A DNA stretch of 64,000 nt from Clostridia bacterium. GTDB lineage: Bacteria > Bacillota > Clostridia > Christensenellales > Borkfalkiaceae. This document shows, one piece after another, positions 41,648-52,175 of the stretch. Under the pieces are notes generated by a model. The model had not been told where the DNA came from and made no database searches. It worked only from the letters and a program-made list of their open reading frames with translations. The position numbers and the translations under genes are program-made. The DNA is taken from NCBI GenBank assembly GCA_017463105.1, contig JAFTPU010000001.1, forward strand, positions 62,001 to 126,000. The letters are read 5' to 3'. The first letter of the stretch is position 1. The number at the start of each line of letters is the position of its first letter.

Positions 41648-44600
41648 ATGAAGAACAAAAAATTCCTCGGATTTCTTGCGGCTATAGCTTGTCTCGGCTG
41701 TCTTGCCGGCTGTAAAGACGACTCGTCGAACCTCGACGCTGCCAAATCGTACCTTGACGGTATTTATAAGCCGAAAGCAACCGTTACCGCGGCGGACGCC
41801 GCGCTTGACCCTCAAGTGATCATCGACGGCGAAACGTATACGATCACTTGGTCGGTAAACGTCGAAAGCGGCGTTAAAATCGTCGTAAACGACGACGGCA
41901 CCGTTACCCTCGACATCGACGAGAACGCGGCGGCTGACGTAAATTACGTACTTACCGCAACGATCAAGGACGCAGACGGCAACACCATTCAGACGAGCTA
42001 CGACCGTACCGTACCCAAGTTCAAAGAACTTACGTGGTCGGAATTTATGGCAAAGAACGACCAAGAGGCAGTCGTTGTCAAGGGCGTTATTTCGGCGATC
42101 ATAAACACCGAATCGAACCGTGAGATTTATATGGAGGACAGCGACGGCGGTTATTATATCTACGGTCTCGAAGCGGCGCAACTCGAGGGACTTCAAGTGG
42201 GTATGGAAATCCGTGCAAGAGGCTTGCGCAAGACGTATTACGGCGTAGCGGAAGTCGTAGACGCGGGTATCGAAATACTGAACGCTACCCCCGTAGCGGT
42301 AACGCCTACCGATATCACCACGATCTTCTCCGAAGCGGCAAGCACGCAAGCGGAGACCCTCACGGCATTGCAGTCCCGTCTCGTTACGATCAAAGGCGTA
42401 ACGATCGTCGGTCAGGACGCTTCCAACTCGTCCTATTACAACTTCAAGCTCGGAGACAAGCAGAGTTACGTTCGTATCTCCTCTTCGGCTTGCATACTGT
42501 CGAGCGACGATCAGAAGACGTTCAAGGATACCGTTGCGGCAAGCAAGGGCTATTCGGCAGACGTTACGGGTATCGTTTCGATCTATAACAACAAAGTATA
42601 CCTTATCCCCGTTTCCAAAGACGCATATTCGAATATTACGAAAGTAGAGCGCACGGACGCGGAAAAGGTAGCGTTTGAAAAAGAGTTTGTTTCCCTTCCT
42701 TCCTACGGTGCCGAGATCATGGCTGACCTTACTCTGCCTACCTGCGGCGTCGTATACGACGACGTGACCGTTTCGTGGACTTCGAGCGACACGTCGCTCG
42801 CAAACGTAGTCGTTGACAAGGACGGCAACGCTACGCTCGTCGTTACCCTTCCCAAGGACGAAGCGAAAAAAGTTACGCTGACGGCGACGATCACCAGCGG
42901 CGAAGCAACCGACACGCTTGAATTTAAAGATCTCGTTGTGGCGAAAGAATCGATCAATATTCCCGAAGCGATCACGGCGGCTCCTACGGCAGATACCGAT
43001 TACGGCTTCTATCTGTATCAAGGCAATCTGAACAAAAAGCTGTATCTTACGGGCGAAATGGACGGCAACTACTTGGAGGCCACGCCCAATCCCGACCTTG
43101 CGGCGACCGTACGTATCGAGCCTATCGAAAACACGGATACTTTCTATCTCCGTCTGAAAGACAGCTCGTATATTTCCATCAACGCAACGGTAAACGAAAG
43201 CACCGGTAAGACCAGCTATTCCGTCAGTCTTGACAGAAAAGCGGCGACCGCTTACAAGTGGAGCGAAGAATACGGCACGATCGTTACAGCGGACGGCGCG
43301 GCTTATCTTGGCACGTTCAGCTCCTTCGAGACGATTTCCGCAAGTGAGCTCAGTTATATTTCGACCTCTTTCCCCGCACAGCTTTGCACGTTTATCGATA
43401 AGACGACGGCTACCGACGAAGTGAAAGCGGCGAAAGAGTTGAAAGACCTTGCGATCGATATCGAAACCTATTACAGCGAACCGACGACCGTTACCCTTCC
43501 TACGACGGCGCAGTATTTCGACAACGTAACCATTAGTTGGGCGTCCGATAACGCGACCGTTGCGGCGATCGACGGCGATCAGCTCACGATCACGCCCGCA
43601 AAAACCGCTACGACCGTTACGCTTACCGTAACCGTAGCAAGCGGCGAAAAGAAAGAGACGAAGACCGTTACGATCAACGTTGACGAATTGACTCAGCTTA
43701 TTACGGTCGGCGCGCCTTCTGCGGCAGAATACGACGTACTGTATATGGATCAGCTCGGTACGGGTCAGAGACTTTATCTCGCGGGCGGCGAAAGCAGTGG
43801 ATTCCTTAACACCACTACCAACGCAAACGAAGCGGTGACGGTAGGTCTTGAAGCCGTAGCGGAGAAAGAGGATACGTATTATCTCTATTATCTTGACGGC
43901 GAAGCCAAGAAATACGTTGAAATTTATAAAAACAGCGATAGCAAAATAAGAGTAAGATATTCCGATACGGCTGTTACGGAATATACCTACAGCGAAAAAT
44001 ACGCTACTCTTGTTTCTACTTTCGAAAGCAATGAATACTACTTGGGTACGTATGACACCTTCACCACCGTCGGCGCGTCTAAGACTTCTTTTTTGGACAC
44101 CAGCCCCACCAACTACGTAACGAAGCTCGGCGATATCGTTAAGTATTCCGAAATCACGGACGACACCAAGATCGCGGCGGAAAAAGAAGCTCTTGCTACT
44201 CTTTTCGATTCCACGATCAGCGAAGCAAAGACCTACACGCTTCCCGCCGTTGGTTCGGATTATTCGGAAGTAGCGATCACGTGGGAAGTTGTCGGCGGTA
44301 GCGACATCGCGCAGATCGACGACGGCGTTCTTTCGATCGCCGTGCCCAACTTCACCACCACCGTCAGCGTAAAAGCTACGTTCACGATCGGCGAAACGAC
44401 GGATAGCAAAACGTTCGAAATCGAAGCCCTTAAAAACTACACGCAGGCTGAGATCGTAGATATGGCTTACGAATTGGAAAACGATGCAACGTTACCTACG
44501 AATTTTACCCTTACGGGTACAATCATTTCGGTTGATTACGCTTACAGCACCACCAATAAAAATCTTACCGTTACGATGGTTGTCGACGGCAAAGAAGATA

Positions 44601-45460
44601 AGCCTATTCAATGTTACAAATTGGTTGGCGACGGGGCAGAAACCGACAGTGCTTCTTTGATCGGCGTCGGCGACAGCATTACCGTAACGGGTATCTTGAA
44701 GAACTTTAAGGGCACAATCGAGTTTGATCAAGGCTGTACGTTGGATTCCTACAACTTAGACGCAACCGTTTCGGAGGCGGCTAAGGTTGCTACGGAAAAA
44801 TACGAGCTTGCATTTGCTGAAACCGAATTTACCAATACGGCAAGCGTAACGCTCCCCGCGGCAGGTACGACGTATACGGACGTTGCAATCACTTGGACGA
44901 CCGAAAGCGCAGCTGCAAGCATTGCCGACGGCGTACTTACTGTGGCACAGGTCTCCGAAACCACCACCGTTACCGTAACGGCGAGCCTTACGTTGGGCGA
45001 AACGACCTATACGAAAGACCTTACCATCACAGTAACCTACGTTTCCGCTGACTCTATCGTTAAAAAGTATACGTTCAGCGATTATACGGCGGGTACGCAG
45101 TATGCGGAAGATGAAGCACACGTACTTGACGACTATACGACCGTAACGACAACCCAAGCTCATTTTACGACGGAACTTCGCCTTTATTCCAGTTCTTCGC
45201 ACGATGCTTTCGCTATTATTTCTTGTACAAACGTAATCGATTCCATCACTTTGAATTGCGGGAATAAAGCCGACACTCTTAACGTATATGGCTCGACGGA
45301 CGGCACAACATGGACGCTTATCGAAGGCGTTTCGGTAACCTCTTCCTACGCCGACTATACCGTTAATATTACCAACTCTACTTATAAATATTTGAAACTT
45401 GACGTTGCAGGTACTCAGCAAGTCAGAGTCGCTTATATGACCATTACGATGACAAAATAA
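41648..45460 (+). CDS. Large modular surface lipoprotein (OB-fold and Ig-like modules)
   Basis: 1270 residues. Lipobox LAGC, Cys22. Modules in order: Ig-like (about 40-125); two OB-fold-like domains (about 128-222 and 230-335, e.g. VVVKGVISAI...REIYMED); Ig-like (about 345-440, TVSWTSSD); a 'FYLYQGNLNKKLYL' beta module (about 455-590); Ig-like (TISWASDN); a second copy of that beta module ('YMDQLGTGQRLYL'); Ig-like (AITWEVVG); a third OB-fold-like domain (FTLTGTIISVDYAY); a last Ig-like domain (AITWTTES); and a C-terminal carbohydrate-binding-like domain. No catalytic motif seen. Such OB/Ig mixtures occur in surface nucleases, so it may bind DNA or glycans for the neighbouring enzyme and importer. 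AAGGAAGGAG site. Confidence 0.8.
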   Translation: MKNKKFLGFLAAIACLGCLAGCKDDSSNLDAAKSYLDGIYKPKATVTAADAALDPQVIIDGETYTITWSVNVESGVKIVVNDDGTVTLDIDENAAADVNYVLTATIKDADGNTIQTSYDRTVPKFKELTWSEFMAKNDQEAVVVKGVISAIINTESNREIYMEDSDGGYYIYGLEAAQLEGLQVGMEIRARGLRKTYYGVAEVVDAGIEILNATPVAVTPTDITTIFSEAASTQAETLTALQSRLVTIKGVTIVGQDASNSSYYNFKLGDKQSYVRISSSACILSSDDQKTFKDTVAASKGYSADVTGIVSIYNNKVYLIPVSKDAYSNITKVERTDAEKVAFEKEFVSLPSYGAEIMADLTLPTCGVVYDDVTVSWTSSDTSLANVVVDKDGNATLVVTLPKDEAKKVTLTATITSGEATDTLEFKDLVVAKESINIPEAITAAPTADTDYGFYLYQGNLNKKLYLTGEMDGNYLEATPNPDLAATVRIEPIENTDTFYLRLKDSSYISINATVNESTGKTSYSVSLDRKAATAYKWSEEYGTIVTADGAAYLGTFSSFETISASELSYISTSFPAQLCTFIDKTTATDEVKAAKELKDLAIDIETYYSEPTTVTLPTTAQYFDNVTISWASDNATVAAIDGDQLTITPAKTATTVTLTVTVASGEKKETKTVTINVDELTQLITVGAPSAAEYDVLYMDQLGTGQRLYLAGGESSGFLNTTTNANEAVTVGLEAVAEKEDTYYLYYLDGEAKKYVEIYKNSDSKIRVRYSDTAVTEYTYSEKYATLVSTFESNEYYLGTYDTFTTVGASKTSFLDTSPTNYVTKLGDIVKYSEITDDTKIAAEKEALATLFDSTISEAKTYTLPAVGSDYSEVAITWEVVGGSDIAQIDDGVLSIAVPNFTTTVSVKATFTIGETTDSKTFEIEALKNYTQAEIVDMAYELENDATLPTNFTLTGTIISVDYAYSTTNKNLTVTMVVDGKEDKPIQCYKLVGDGAETDSASLIGVGDSITVTGILKNFKGTIEFDQGCTLDSYNLDATVSEAAKVATEKYELAFAETEFTNTASVTLPAAGTTYTDVAITWTTESAAASIADGVLTVAQVSETTTVTVTASLTLGETTYTKDLTITVTYVSADSIVKKYTFSDYTAGTQYAEDEAHVLDDYTTVTTTQAHFTTELRLYSSSSHDAFAIISCTNVIDSITLNCGNKADTLNVYGSTDGTTWTLIEGVSVTSSYADYTVNITNSTYKYLKLDVAGTQQVRVAYMTITMTK

Positions 45461-45476
45461 GCATAGCACAAACGCG

Positions 45477-45507
45477 GAGCGCTCCCCTCGCGGGAGTGCT
45501 CTTTTTT
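45477..45507 (+). terminator. Terminator of the importer/lipoprotein operon
   Basis: GAGCGCTCCC (45477-45486) and GGGAGTGCTC (45492-45501), then TTTTTT. Confidence 0.92.
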
Positions 45508-45596
45508 GCTTTAAATTCGTTTGTATAAACAAAACCGAGTACTCCGTCGGAAATACTCGGTTTGTGCGTTTTTTGCCCGTTTTAAGGCTTCGTTTT

Positions 45597-46322
45597 TTAT
45601 TTCGTGCGGTATTTTTCAAAGACGCCCATATGCGTGCGCGTGGCAAGTAGCGGCGTTATCGAAATATACCCCGCGTGCAACGCCACCGCGTCGCGGTCAA
45701 GGTCGTCGGGACAAATATCCGCGATCGGCTCGCCCTCCTGCACGTACAGGTTTTCGCTCCCCTCCACTTTTACAAATTCGTCGGAATAGTATTGCGAGCC
45801 TTGACAGGTCACTCGGATCCCCTTCGATTCGTTGGGGATATTCACGTTATAAAGCGGATTCTGCGCGAGGAGGTCGTGCTTTACGATATAGTCGTACACC
45901 TCGTCGAGATATTTGCTTGCGGCTTCCTGCCCGTCGGGGAAGGCGGAAAAGGCGATCGCGTTCAGCCCGAACCGCACGGCTTCGAAGATCGCGCCGCACG
46001 TGCCCGAATACACGATATCCGCGCCCACGTTCGCGCCCCGATTGATACCCGAAAGCACGAGATCGTATTTTTCCTTTAAGCCGATCACGCCGAATCGTAT
46101 ACAATCGGCGGGCGTGGAATCGACGGAATACGCGCGCACCCCGTCGAGGAAGGGAACCTCTTTGATCTCGATCTTTTTTACAAGCTCGATCGCGTGGCTT
46201 TTACCGCTCTGTTCGCATTTGGGAGCGACGACCGTCACGTCGCCCAATTTCTTCGCCCATTGCGCAAGCAAGCGAATACCGAGGGTGTTTACGCCGTCGT
46301 CGTTGGTTATCAGAATTTTCAT
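45597..46322 (-). CDS. surE: 5'/3'-nucleotidase SurE
   Basis: 241 residues from the ATG at 46322, which overlaps the upstream stop (TGATG). SurE removes phosphate from nucleoside monophosphates and short polyphosphates. Metal-site ITNDDGV at the N-terminus, VDSTPADCIRFG and LVLSGINRGANVGADIVYSGTCGAI are diagnostic. Third gene of an operon with two DHH phosphoesterases, all acting on small nucleotides. Confidence 0.95.
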   Translation of the reverse strand: MKILITNDDGVNTLGIRLLAQWAKKLGDVTVVAPKCEQSGKSHAIELVKKIEIKEVPFLDGVRAYSVDSTPADCIRFGVIGLKEKYDLVLSGINRGANVGADIVYSGTCGAIFEAVRFGLNAIAFSAFPDGQEAASKYLDEVYDYIVKHDLLAQNPLYNVNIPNESKGIRVTCQGSQYYSDEFVKVEGSENLYVQEGEPIADICPDDLDRDAVALHAGYISITPLLATRTHMGVFEKYRTK

Positions 46323-47299
46323 CACAGCCACCCCTCGTTCTTTTCTTTATAATCCTTTAAGAGTGCGTCGGCGTCTTTGAGCAAAGCTTTTATCTCGGCT
46401 TTGGAATACACCGTTGCGCCGCTTGCGCAAGCATGACCGCCGCCGCGATAGCGTTCGGCGAGTTCGCTTACGGTGACGAAGCGGGAACGCAAGCGCACGC
46501 GGATCGTGCCGTCGTCGTGTTCGATAAAGGCGATCCAAATAAGTGCGTTTTTGATAGAATCCATATACGACACGGACGCGCTTGCCTCCTCGTTGGTGAG
46601 GTGGAATTTCTTTTTCATTTTCTTCGTCACGAACAGCGAAGCGACGCCGTTTTCGGTAATACGTATATTTTTGAGTACGTACGCTTCGAATTTGAAGGTA
46701 TGAAATTCTTTCATGTACAAATGCGCATATATTTTATCGGCGTCAATGCCCTGATCGAGCATGAGTCCCGCAAGGCGCATGGTCTCGCCCGAGACTTCGC
46801 GGAAACGGAAGCGCCCCGAATCGGTGACCATGCCCGTATAAATATAGGTCGCCGCCTCTTTATCAATCTTCAGTTCGTCCTTGAACGCGCTATAAAACGC
46901 CGCGATCATCTCACAGCACGAGGAGCGTTCCTCCTCCACCCATTCGCAAACGCCGTACGACTGCACGGGGATATGGTGATCGATCTTGACGAGCTCCTTA
47001 CAAAGGGCGTATTTTTTATTGGAAATACGGTCCTGCGTGGCGGTATCGAGCACGAGACCGAGCGCGTCGGCATATTCCTCGTCGGGCAAAATCTCGTCCT
47101 CCTTGCCGAGAAACGCCACGTAATCGGCGAAATCGGCGTTTTGGAGGTATATTTCTTTATCGGGATAGGTGAGCTTCAAGATCCTCGCCAAGCCCTTGGT
47201 CGAGCCGACCGCGTCGCCGTCGGGGCGGAAGTGACGGAAGATGAATATTTTTTTATATTCTTTGATCTTATCGAGAATTTTTCGCATATTTTCGTTCAT
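46322..47299 (-). CDS. DHH/DHHA1 phosphoesterase (NrnA-like), copy 2
   Basis: 325 residues. Family members are oligoribonucleases and pAp phosphatases or cyclic-dinucleotide phosphodiesterases. HFRPDGDAVGS (motif I), the DHH motif in KIDHHIP, and GGGHACASGA of DHHA1 are intact. Motif I here has F-R in place of the usual H-x of IIxHxxPDGDA, as IFRHFRPDGDA, so the metal ligand His is still present. Overlaps the first copy by 4 bases and surE by 1. Confidence 0.92.
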   Translation of the reverse strand: MNENMRKILDKIKEYKKIFIFRHFRPDGDAVGSTKGLARILKLTYPDKEIYLQNADFADYVAFLGKEDEILPDEEYADALGLVLDTATQDRISNKKYALCKELVKIDHHIPVQSYGVCEWVEEERSSCCEMIAAFYSAFKDELKIDKEAATYIYTGMVTDSGRFRFREVSGETMRLAGLMLDQGIDADKIYAHLYMKEFHTFKFEAYVLKNIRITENGVASLFVTKKMKKKFHLTNEEASASVSYMDSIKNALIWIAFIEHDDGTIRVRLRSRFVTVSELAERYRGGGHACASGATVYSKAEIKALLKDADALLKDYKEKNEGWL

Positions 47300-48240
47300 T
47301 GGGATTCCTCCTTATTATAGGCGTTGAGATCGTCCAAAAGCGCCATGGCTTCGTTGCGGTCTTTTACCGCCGCGCCGCTTGCTTTGGCGTGACCGCCGCC
47401 GCCGTATTTGGTCGCGACGGGGTTGATATTATATTTCGAAGATCTTATTTCGACGAGCACGTTTTCTTCCGTTTCGGTGAAATTGACCCAAATATCGACG
47501 CCGCGGAGGTCCGCCATCGTGCCGACCATGCCGCGGGAGATCGTGAAAGTGTCCACGCCGTAAGAAGGAAGTTCCTCTTTGGTCGTGTAAATATACGCCA
47601 CGCGGTAGTCGGTGAATTGAATTTTCAATGTAAACTGTGCGCGAAGTCGGACGAAAAAGAAATCGTCCTCGTAAAGCTTGGTATATACGGCGTTGAGATC
47701 GACGCCCGCCTTCATGAGCGCGGAGGCGAGGCGGAAGGTATCCGCCGTCGTGGAATCGTAGCGGAAGCGCCCCGAATCGGTGACCATGCCCGTATACAAG
47801 GCGGTGGCGGACGCGGGGGTAAGCTTTAAGCCGCCCTCGAGGGCAAGCTCGGTGATCTGACCGCAACAGCTCTCGAACGCGGTTTCCACGACCTCGACGT
47901 CCGTGATCTTTTCGCAGTAGATATGGTGATCGATCCGCGCGGTTTTTGCGGCGAGCTTATAGCGTTCGTCGCTGATAAGCGAGCTTGCGCCGCAATCGAG
48001 GACGATCGCAAGCGCGCCCTGATACGTTTCGTCGGCGATCTCGTCCATCGTGGAGCCGTCCATAAGCGCATAGCGTTTTGCGTCGTCGCCCACGGCGTAG
48101 ACTTCCTTTTCGGGGAAGTTGTCTTTGATGATATTTTTCAGCCCGATCTGACTGCCCAGCGCGTCGCCGTCGGGACTTTTGTGGCGATGGATAACGATTC
48201 GGTCAAACCGTTTGATTTCTTGTAAAATTTGCTCGAACAT
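47296..48240 (-). CDS. DHH/DHHA1 phosphoesterase (NrnA-like), copy 1
   Basis: 314 residues from the ATG at 48240, with AGGGAG upstream. Same domain order as its neighbour: IVIHRHKSPDGDALGS, ARIDHHIYCEK, VTDSGRFRYDSTTA and GGGGHAKASGA. The two proteins match throughout but differ clearly, so they are old tandem paralogues likely split between substrates (for example nanoRNA or pAp versus pApA). First gene of the surE operon. Confidence 0.92.
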   Translation of the reverse strand: MFEQILQEIKRFDRIVIHRHKSPDGDALGSQIGLKNIIKDNFPEKEVYAVGDDAKRYALMDGSTMDEIADETYQGALAIVLDCGASSLISDERYKLAAKTARIDHHIYCEKITDVEVVETAFESCCGQITELALEGGLKLTPASATALYTGMVTDSGRFRYDSTTADTFRLASALMKAGVDLNAVYTKLYEDDFFFVRLRAQFTLKIQFTDYRVAYIYTTKEELPSYGVDTFTISRGMVGTMADLRGVDIWVNFTETEENVLVEIRSSKYNINPVATKYGGGGHAKASGAAVKDRNEAMALLDDLNAYNKEESQ

Positions 48241-48493
48241 TTTCTGCTTTTCTCCCTTTTTCAAACAATGTAAGTATACCATAAATTGCGTTTATTTTCA
48301 AGCAATTTCGACGTATTTCTTCATTTCGGAAAAAAACGCACCTAACCGAAAGAAATTTCGATCGGGCTCTTCGCCGCTTTTTGTTTTTGGATTTGTAATA
48401 TGGTATATTCGGGGAACGTCTCGATATAGAGTTATCGTATTATCCAAGCTTGTTTTTCCTATATCGTTTCTCCTTGTTTTTGATAATAAAAAA

Positions 48494-48520
48494 CGCATAG
48501 AGTTTTTTACTCTATACGCG
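48494..48520 (-). terminator. Second terminator downstream of tRNA-Arg
   Basis: CGCGTATAGAGT and ACTCTATGCG pair on the - strand with one bulge, followed by TTTTTTATT. Region 48241-48493 shows no convincing gene on either strand. Confidence 0.75.
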
Positions 48521-48526
48521 TAAAAT

Positions 48527-48550
48527 AAAAGGGCATAAAACTACCCTTTT
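48527..48550 (-). terminator. First terminator of tRNA-Arg
   Basis: AAAAGGG (48550-48544) and CCCTTTT (48533-48527) on the - strand, then ATTTTACG; it begins at the last base of the tRNA CCA. Confidence 0.65.
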
Positions 48551-48624
48551 GGTACACCCTGCGGGAATCGAACCCACAACGGCCCCTTAGGAGGGGGCTG
48601 TTATATCCATTTAACTAAGGATGC
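48550..48624 (-). tRNA. tRNA-Arg(CCT)
   Basis: 75 nt with encoded CCA. Stem GCCCC/GGGGC closes loop CTCCTAA, anticodon CCU. T-arm GGGTTCGATTCCC is canonical; acceptor GCATCCT pairs with AGGGTGT with two wobble pairs including position 1-72. Confidence 0.93.
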
Positions 48625-48632
48625 GTGTTTAT

Positions 48633-48661
48633 ATTATACTCCGTTTTTTTGTAAAAAGCAA
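48633..48661 (-). promoter_or_regulatory. Promoter of tRNA-Arg
   Basis: TTGCTT (48656-48661), 17 bases, TATAAT (48633-48638) on the - strand, 8 bases before the tRNA. Confidence 0.75.
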
Positions 48662-48852
48662 TTGTTTTCTACCCGTCTTCCCCCTATCTTCGCACAATTT
48701 TTTTTGTCCACGCATAATATTTTGTGTTTGCTTTACTCTCCTCAATTTTTTTAAAGTATAAATAAAAATTATATATGTTATAACGTCGAGTTATTTTATA
48801 TAAAAAAATCGTAGAAATTTAATTATTTTTTTCACTTTCCCCCTTCAAATCC

Positions 48853-50285
<1,433 letters not shown>

Positions 50286-50313
50286 TTGCGTTTTTTCGAT
50301 AGCGACAAAACGA

Positions 50314-50346
50314 GGCAGGTATGTATTACATACCTGCCCCTTTCTT
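50314..50346 (+). terminator. Terminator of gdhA
   Basis: GGCAGGTATG and CATACCTGCC around a 5-base loop, followed by CCTTTCTTTT. Confidence 0.85.
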
Positions 50347-50365
50347 TTATGGCATTTTCTTAACC

Positions 50366-51904
50366 TCAATTTTTATAAACGATAAGCTGGTACGGCTTTA
50401 ACGTTTCGCCGACTTCGGGATAATTGTTGAGCAATACCCTGCCCTCTACGCCCGCAAACGGCGTTTCGGTGCGGAAATTGCAAACGACCGTGATCTTCTC
50501 CCCTTCATACGCCCGTTCGAAAATATAATAGGAGGGCGTAAGCTCTTTTCGGATATATTCCCCACGTGTTAAGCACGGCTCGTTTTTACGCAATTCGATC
50601 AGCTCCCGATAAAATCCGTATACCGATCTTTCCGCTCGGAGATCGCTTTCCACGTTGATCTCGCTTTGGCGGGTATACGGCGCAAGCCAACCGTTTTCCA
50701 GCGTCTTTTCCGTCCACGGCATCATACAGCGGGGATTGTCCCGCCCGCCGAAATTGATCTTTTCGATCAGCTCCGCTTCGGGAATTTTTCCCACGTTCGC
50801 ACGGTAAAAATTCATACTCTCCACGTCGTTGAATTTTCCGATATCGTTATGGCGGGAATTCGTCATACCGATCTCTTGTCCTTGCATTAAGAACGGCACG
50901 CCGCGGTGCAACAGCACGACTCCGCCCAGCAGCGTCGCGCTTTCATAGCGGTATTTTTCATCGTCGCCGATACGGCTCACGCTCCGCGGCTGATCGTGAT
51001 TTTCGAAAAACACCGTAGCGGGGATATTCGCTTCCTGCAAAGCAAGCTGCCAATCGGACACGCGACGGACGACCTCGTCAAGCGCGGGCTTCTCCACGTG
51101 AAAACGCCCTTTTTCAACACAAAGATGCTTGAATGCAAACACCGTCGTCAACTCTTTTCTGTCCTTCCCGCAAAACAGCTTCGCGTTCTTTGCGTTTGCC
51201 GACCAACATTCGCCGACGGTAAATATCCTGTCCGTATAGCCGTCGAACAATTCGCGGATATATTCGTGCAAACGCGGTCCGCTGCCGTTTTCGTTTTTCT
51301 TCCAATCCTTTGAAATGAGATCGAGCACGTCGCAACGGAACCCATCGACGCCCCGCGCCAGCCAAAAATCCACGACGGCTTTCATTTCCTCGCGCACTTT
51401 CGGATTGTCCCAATTGAGATCCGCTTGCTCGATCGCAAACGAATGGAGATAATACTCCCCCGTCGCCCCGTCAAGCTCCCACGCCGAACCGCCGAAGCTG
51501 GACTGCCAATCGTTCGGCGGCGTTTCGCGCCAAATATAATAATCCCTGTACGGATTATCCTTCGATTTACGCGATTCTTTGAACCATTTATGCTCGGTGG
51601 AGGTATGATTCGCCACCAAATCGAGAATGATTGCGATCCCGTTTTCGTGCAGCTTTTCGATCAACTCGTCCAAATCGTCGAGCGTGCCCACGCTCTCCTC
51701 GATCGCGCGGTAATCGGAAATATCGTAGCCGTTATCCACGTTGGGGGTCTTAAAGCACGGCGTGAGCCATACGGCGTTCACACCCAAATTTTTTATATAA
51801 TCGATTTTGGAAAGTATCCCTCGCAGATCGCCTACGCCGTCGCCGTTCGAATCGCAAAAGCTTTTGGGATATATTTGATAAAAGATCAGATCTTCCGTTT
51901 TCAT
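50366..51904 (-). CDS. GH13 alpha-glucosidase, oligo-1,6-glucosidase type
   Basis: 512 residues from the ATG at 51904 (GAGGTG upstream). Family GH13 with nucleophile D192 (GFRCDVLDL), acid/base E232 (TVGECW) and third carboxylate D304 (FENHDQ). The residue after the nucleophile is Val193, the determinant of alpha-1,6 specificity in Bacillus oligo-1,6-glucosidase. No signal peptide, so it works inside the cell on imported isomalto-oligosaccharides or dextrins. Its promoter adjoins a probable operator of the divergent AraC regulator. Confidence 0.93.
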   Translation of the reverse strand: MKTEDLIFYQIYPKSFCDSNGDGVGDLRGILSKIDYIKNLGVNAVWLTPCFKTPNVDNGYDISDYRAIEESVGTLDDLDELIEKLHENGIAIILDLVANHTSTEHKWFKESRKSKDNPYRDYYIWRETPPNDWQSSFGGSAWELDGATGEYYLHSFAIEQADLNWDNPKVREEMKAVVDFWLARGVDGFRCDVLDLISKDWKKNENGSGPRLHEYIRELFDGYTDRIFTVGECWSANAKNAKLFCGKDRKELTTVFAFKHLCVEKGRFHVEKPALDEVVRRVSDWQLALQEANIPATVFFENHDQPRSVSRIGDDEKYRYESATLLGGVVLLHRGVPFLMQGQEIGMTNSRHNDIGKFNDVESMNFYRANVGKIPEAELIEKINFGGRDNPRCMMPWTEKTLENGWLAPYTRQSEINVESDLRAERSVYGFYRELIELRKNEPCLTRGEYIRKELTPSYYIFERAYEGEKITVVCNFRTETPFAGVEGRVLLNNYPEVGETLKPYQLIVYKN

Positions 51905-52013
51905 TTTTTCACCTCGGTTATGCATCCCCCGCGCAGAACAGTATCAACGCGGCGGATTTTTATTTTACTATGTGTTTTTCGCCCGTTTTGTAATCGTAGC
52001 GGGGCTTATCTAT

Positions 52014-52042
52014 ATTTTATCACGGCGAGCCGCGTTTGTCAA
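52014..52042 (-). promoter_or_regulatory. Promoter of the oligo-1,6-glucosidase gene
   Basis: TTGACA (52037-52042), 17 bases, TAAAAT (52014-52019) on the - strand, with about 100 bases of leader before the start codon. Confidence 0.75.
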
Positions 52043-52047
52043 TAACC

Positions 52048-52086
52048 TATTTAACCTCTTTATTGCTTTATTTAACCTCTTTATTG
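52048..52086. promoter_or_regulatory. Direct-repeat operator for the AraC regulator
   Basis: TATTTAACCTCTTTATTG occurs at 52048-52065 and again, identical over 18 bases, at 52069-52086. The 21-bp period puts both on one face of the helix. The near copy ends 6 bases from the glucosidase -35, the usual position for an AraC-type activator. Confidence 0.7.
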
Positions 52087-52140
52087 TCTTTTTCCGTTTT
52101 TTTCTTTTTGTTTTGCACAATCGTAAATTTTTACATTCGC

Positions 52141-52169
52141 TTGACATTTCCCATGCTTTATGCTATCAT
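52141..52169 (+). promoter_or_regulatory. Promoter of araC-like gene, leaderless geometry
   Basis: TTGACA (52141-52146), 17 bases, TATCAT (52164-52169), then six bases to the ATG. Confidence 0.7.
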
Positions 52170-52175
52170 AAGCGT

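Noticed and set aside
51972-52175. 68-codon N-terminal extension of the AraC regulator
   Set aside because: It would cover the direct-repeat operator and the promoter and encodes a hydrophobic Phe/Leu run unlike the family.
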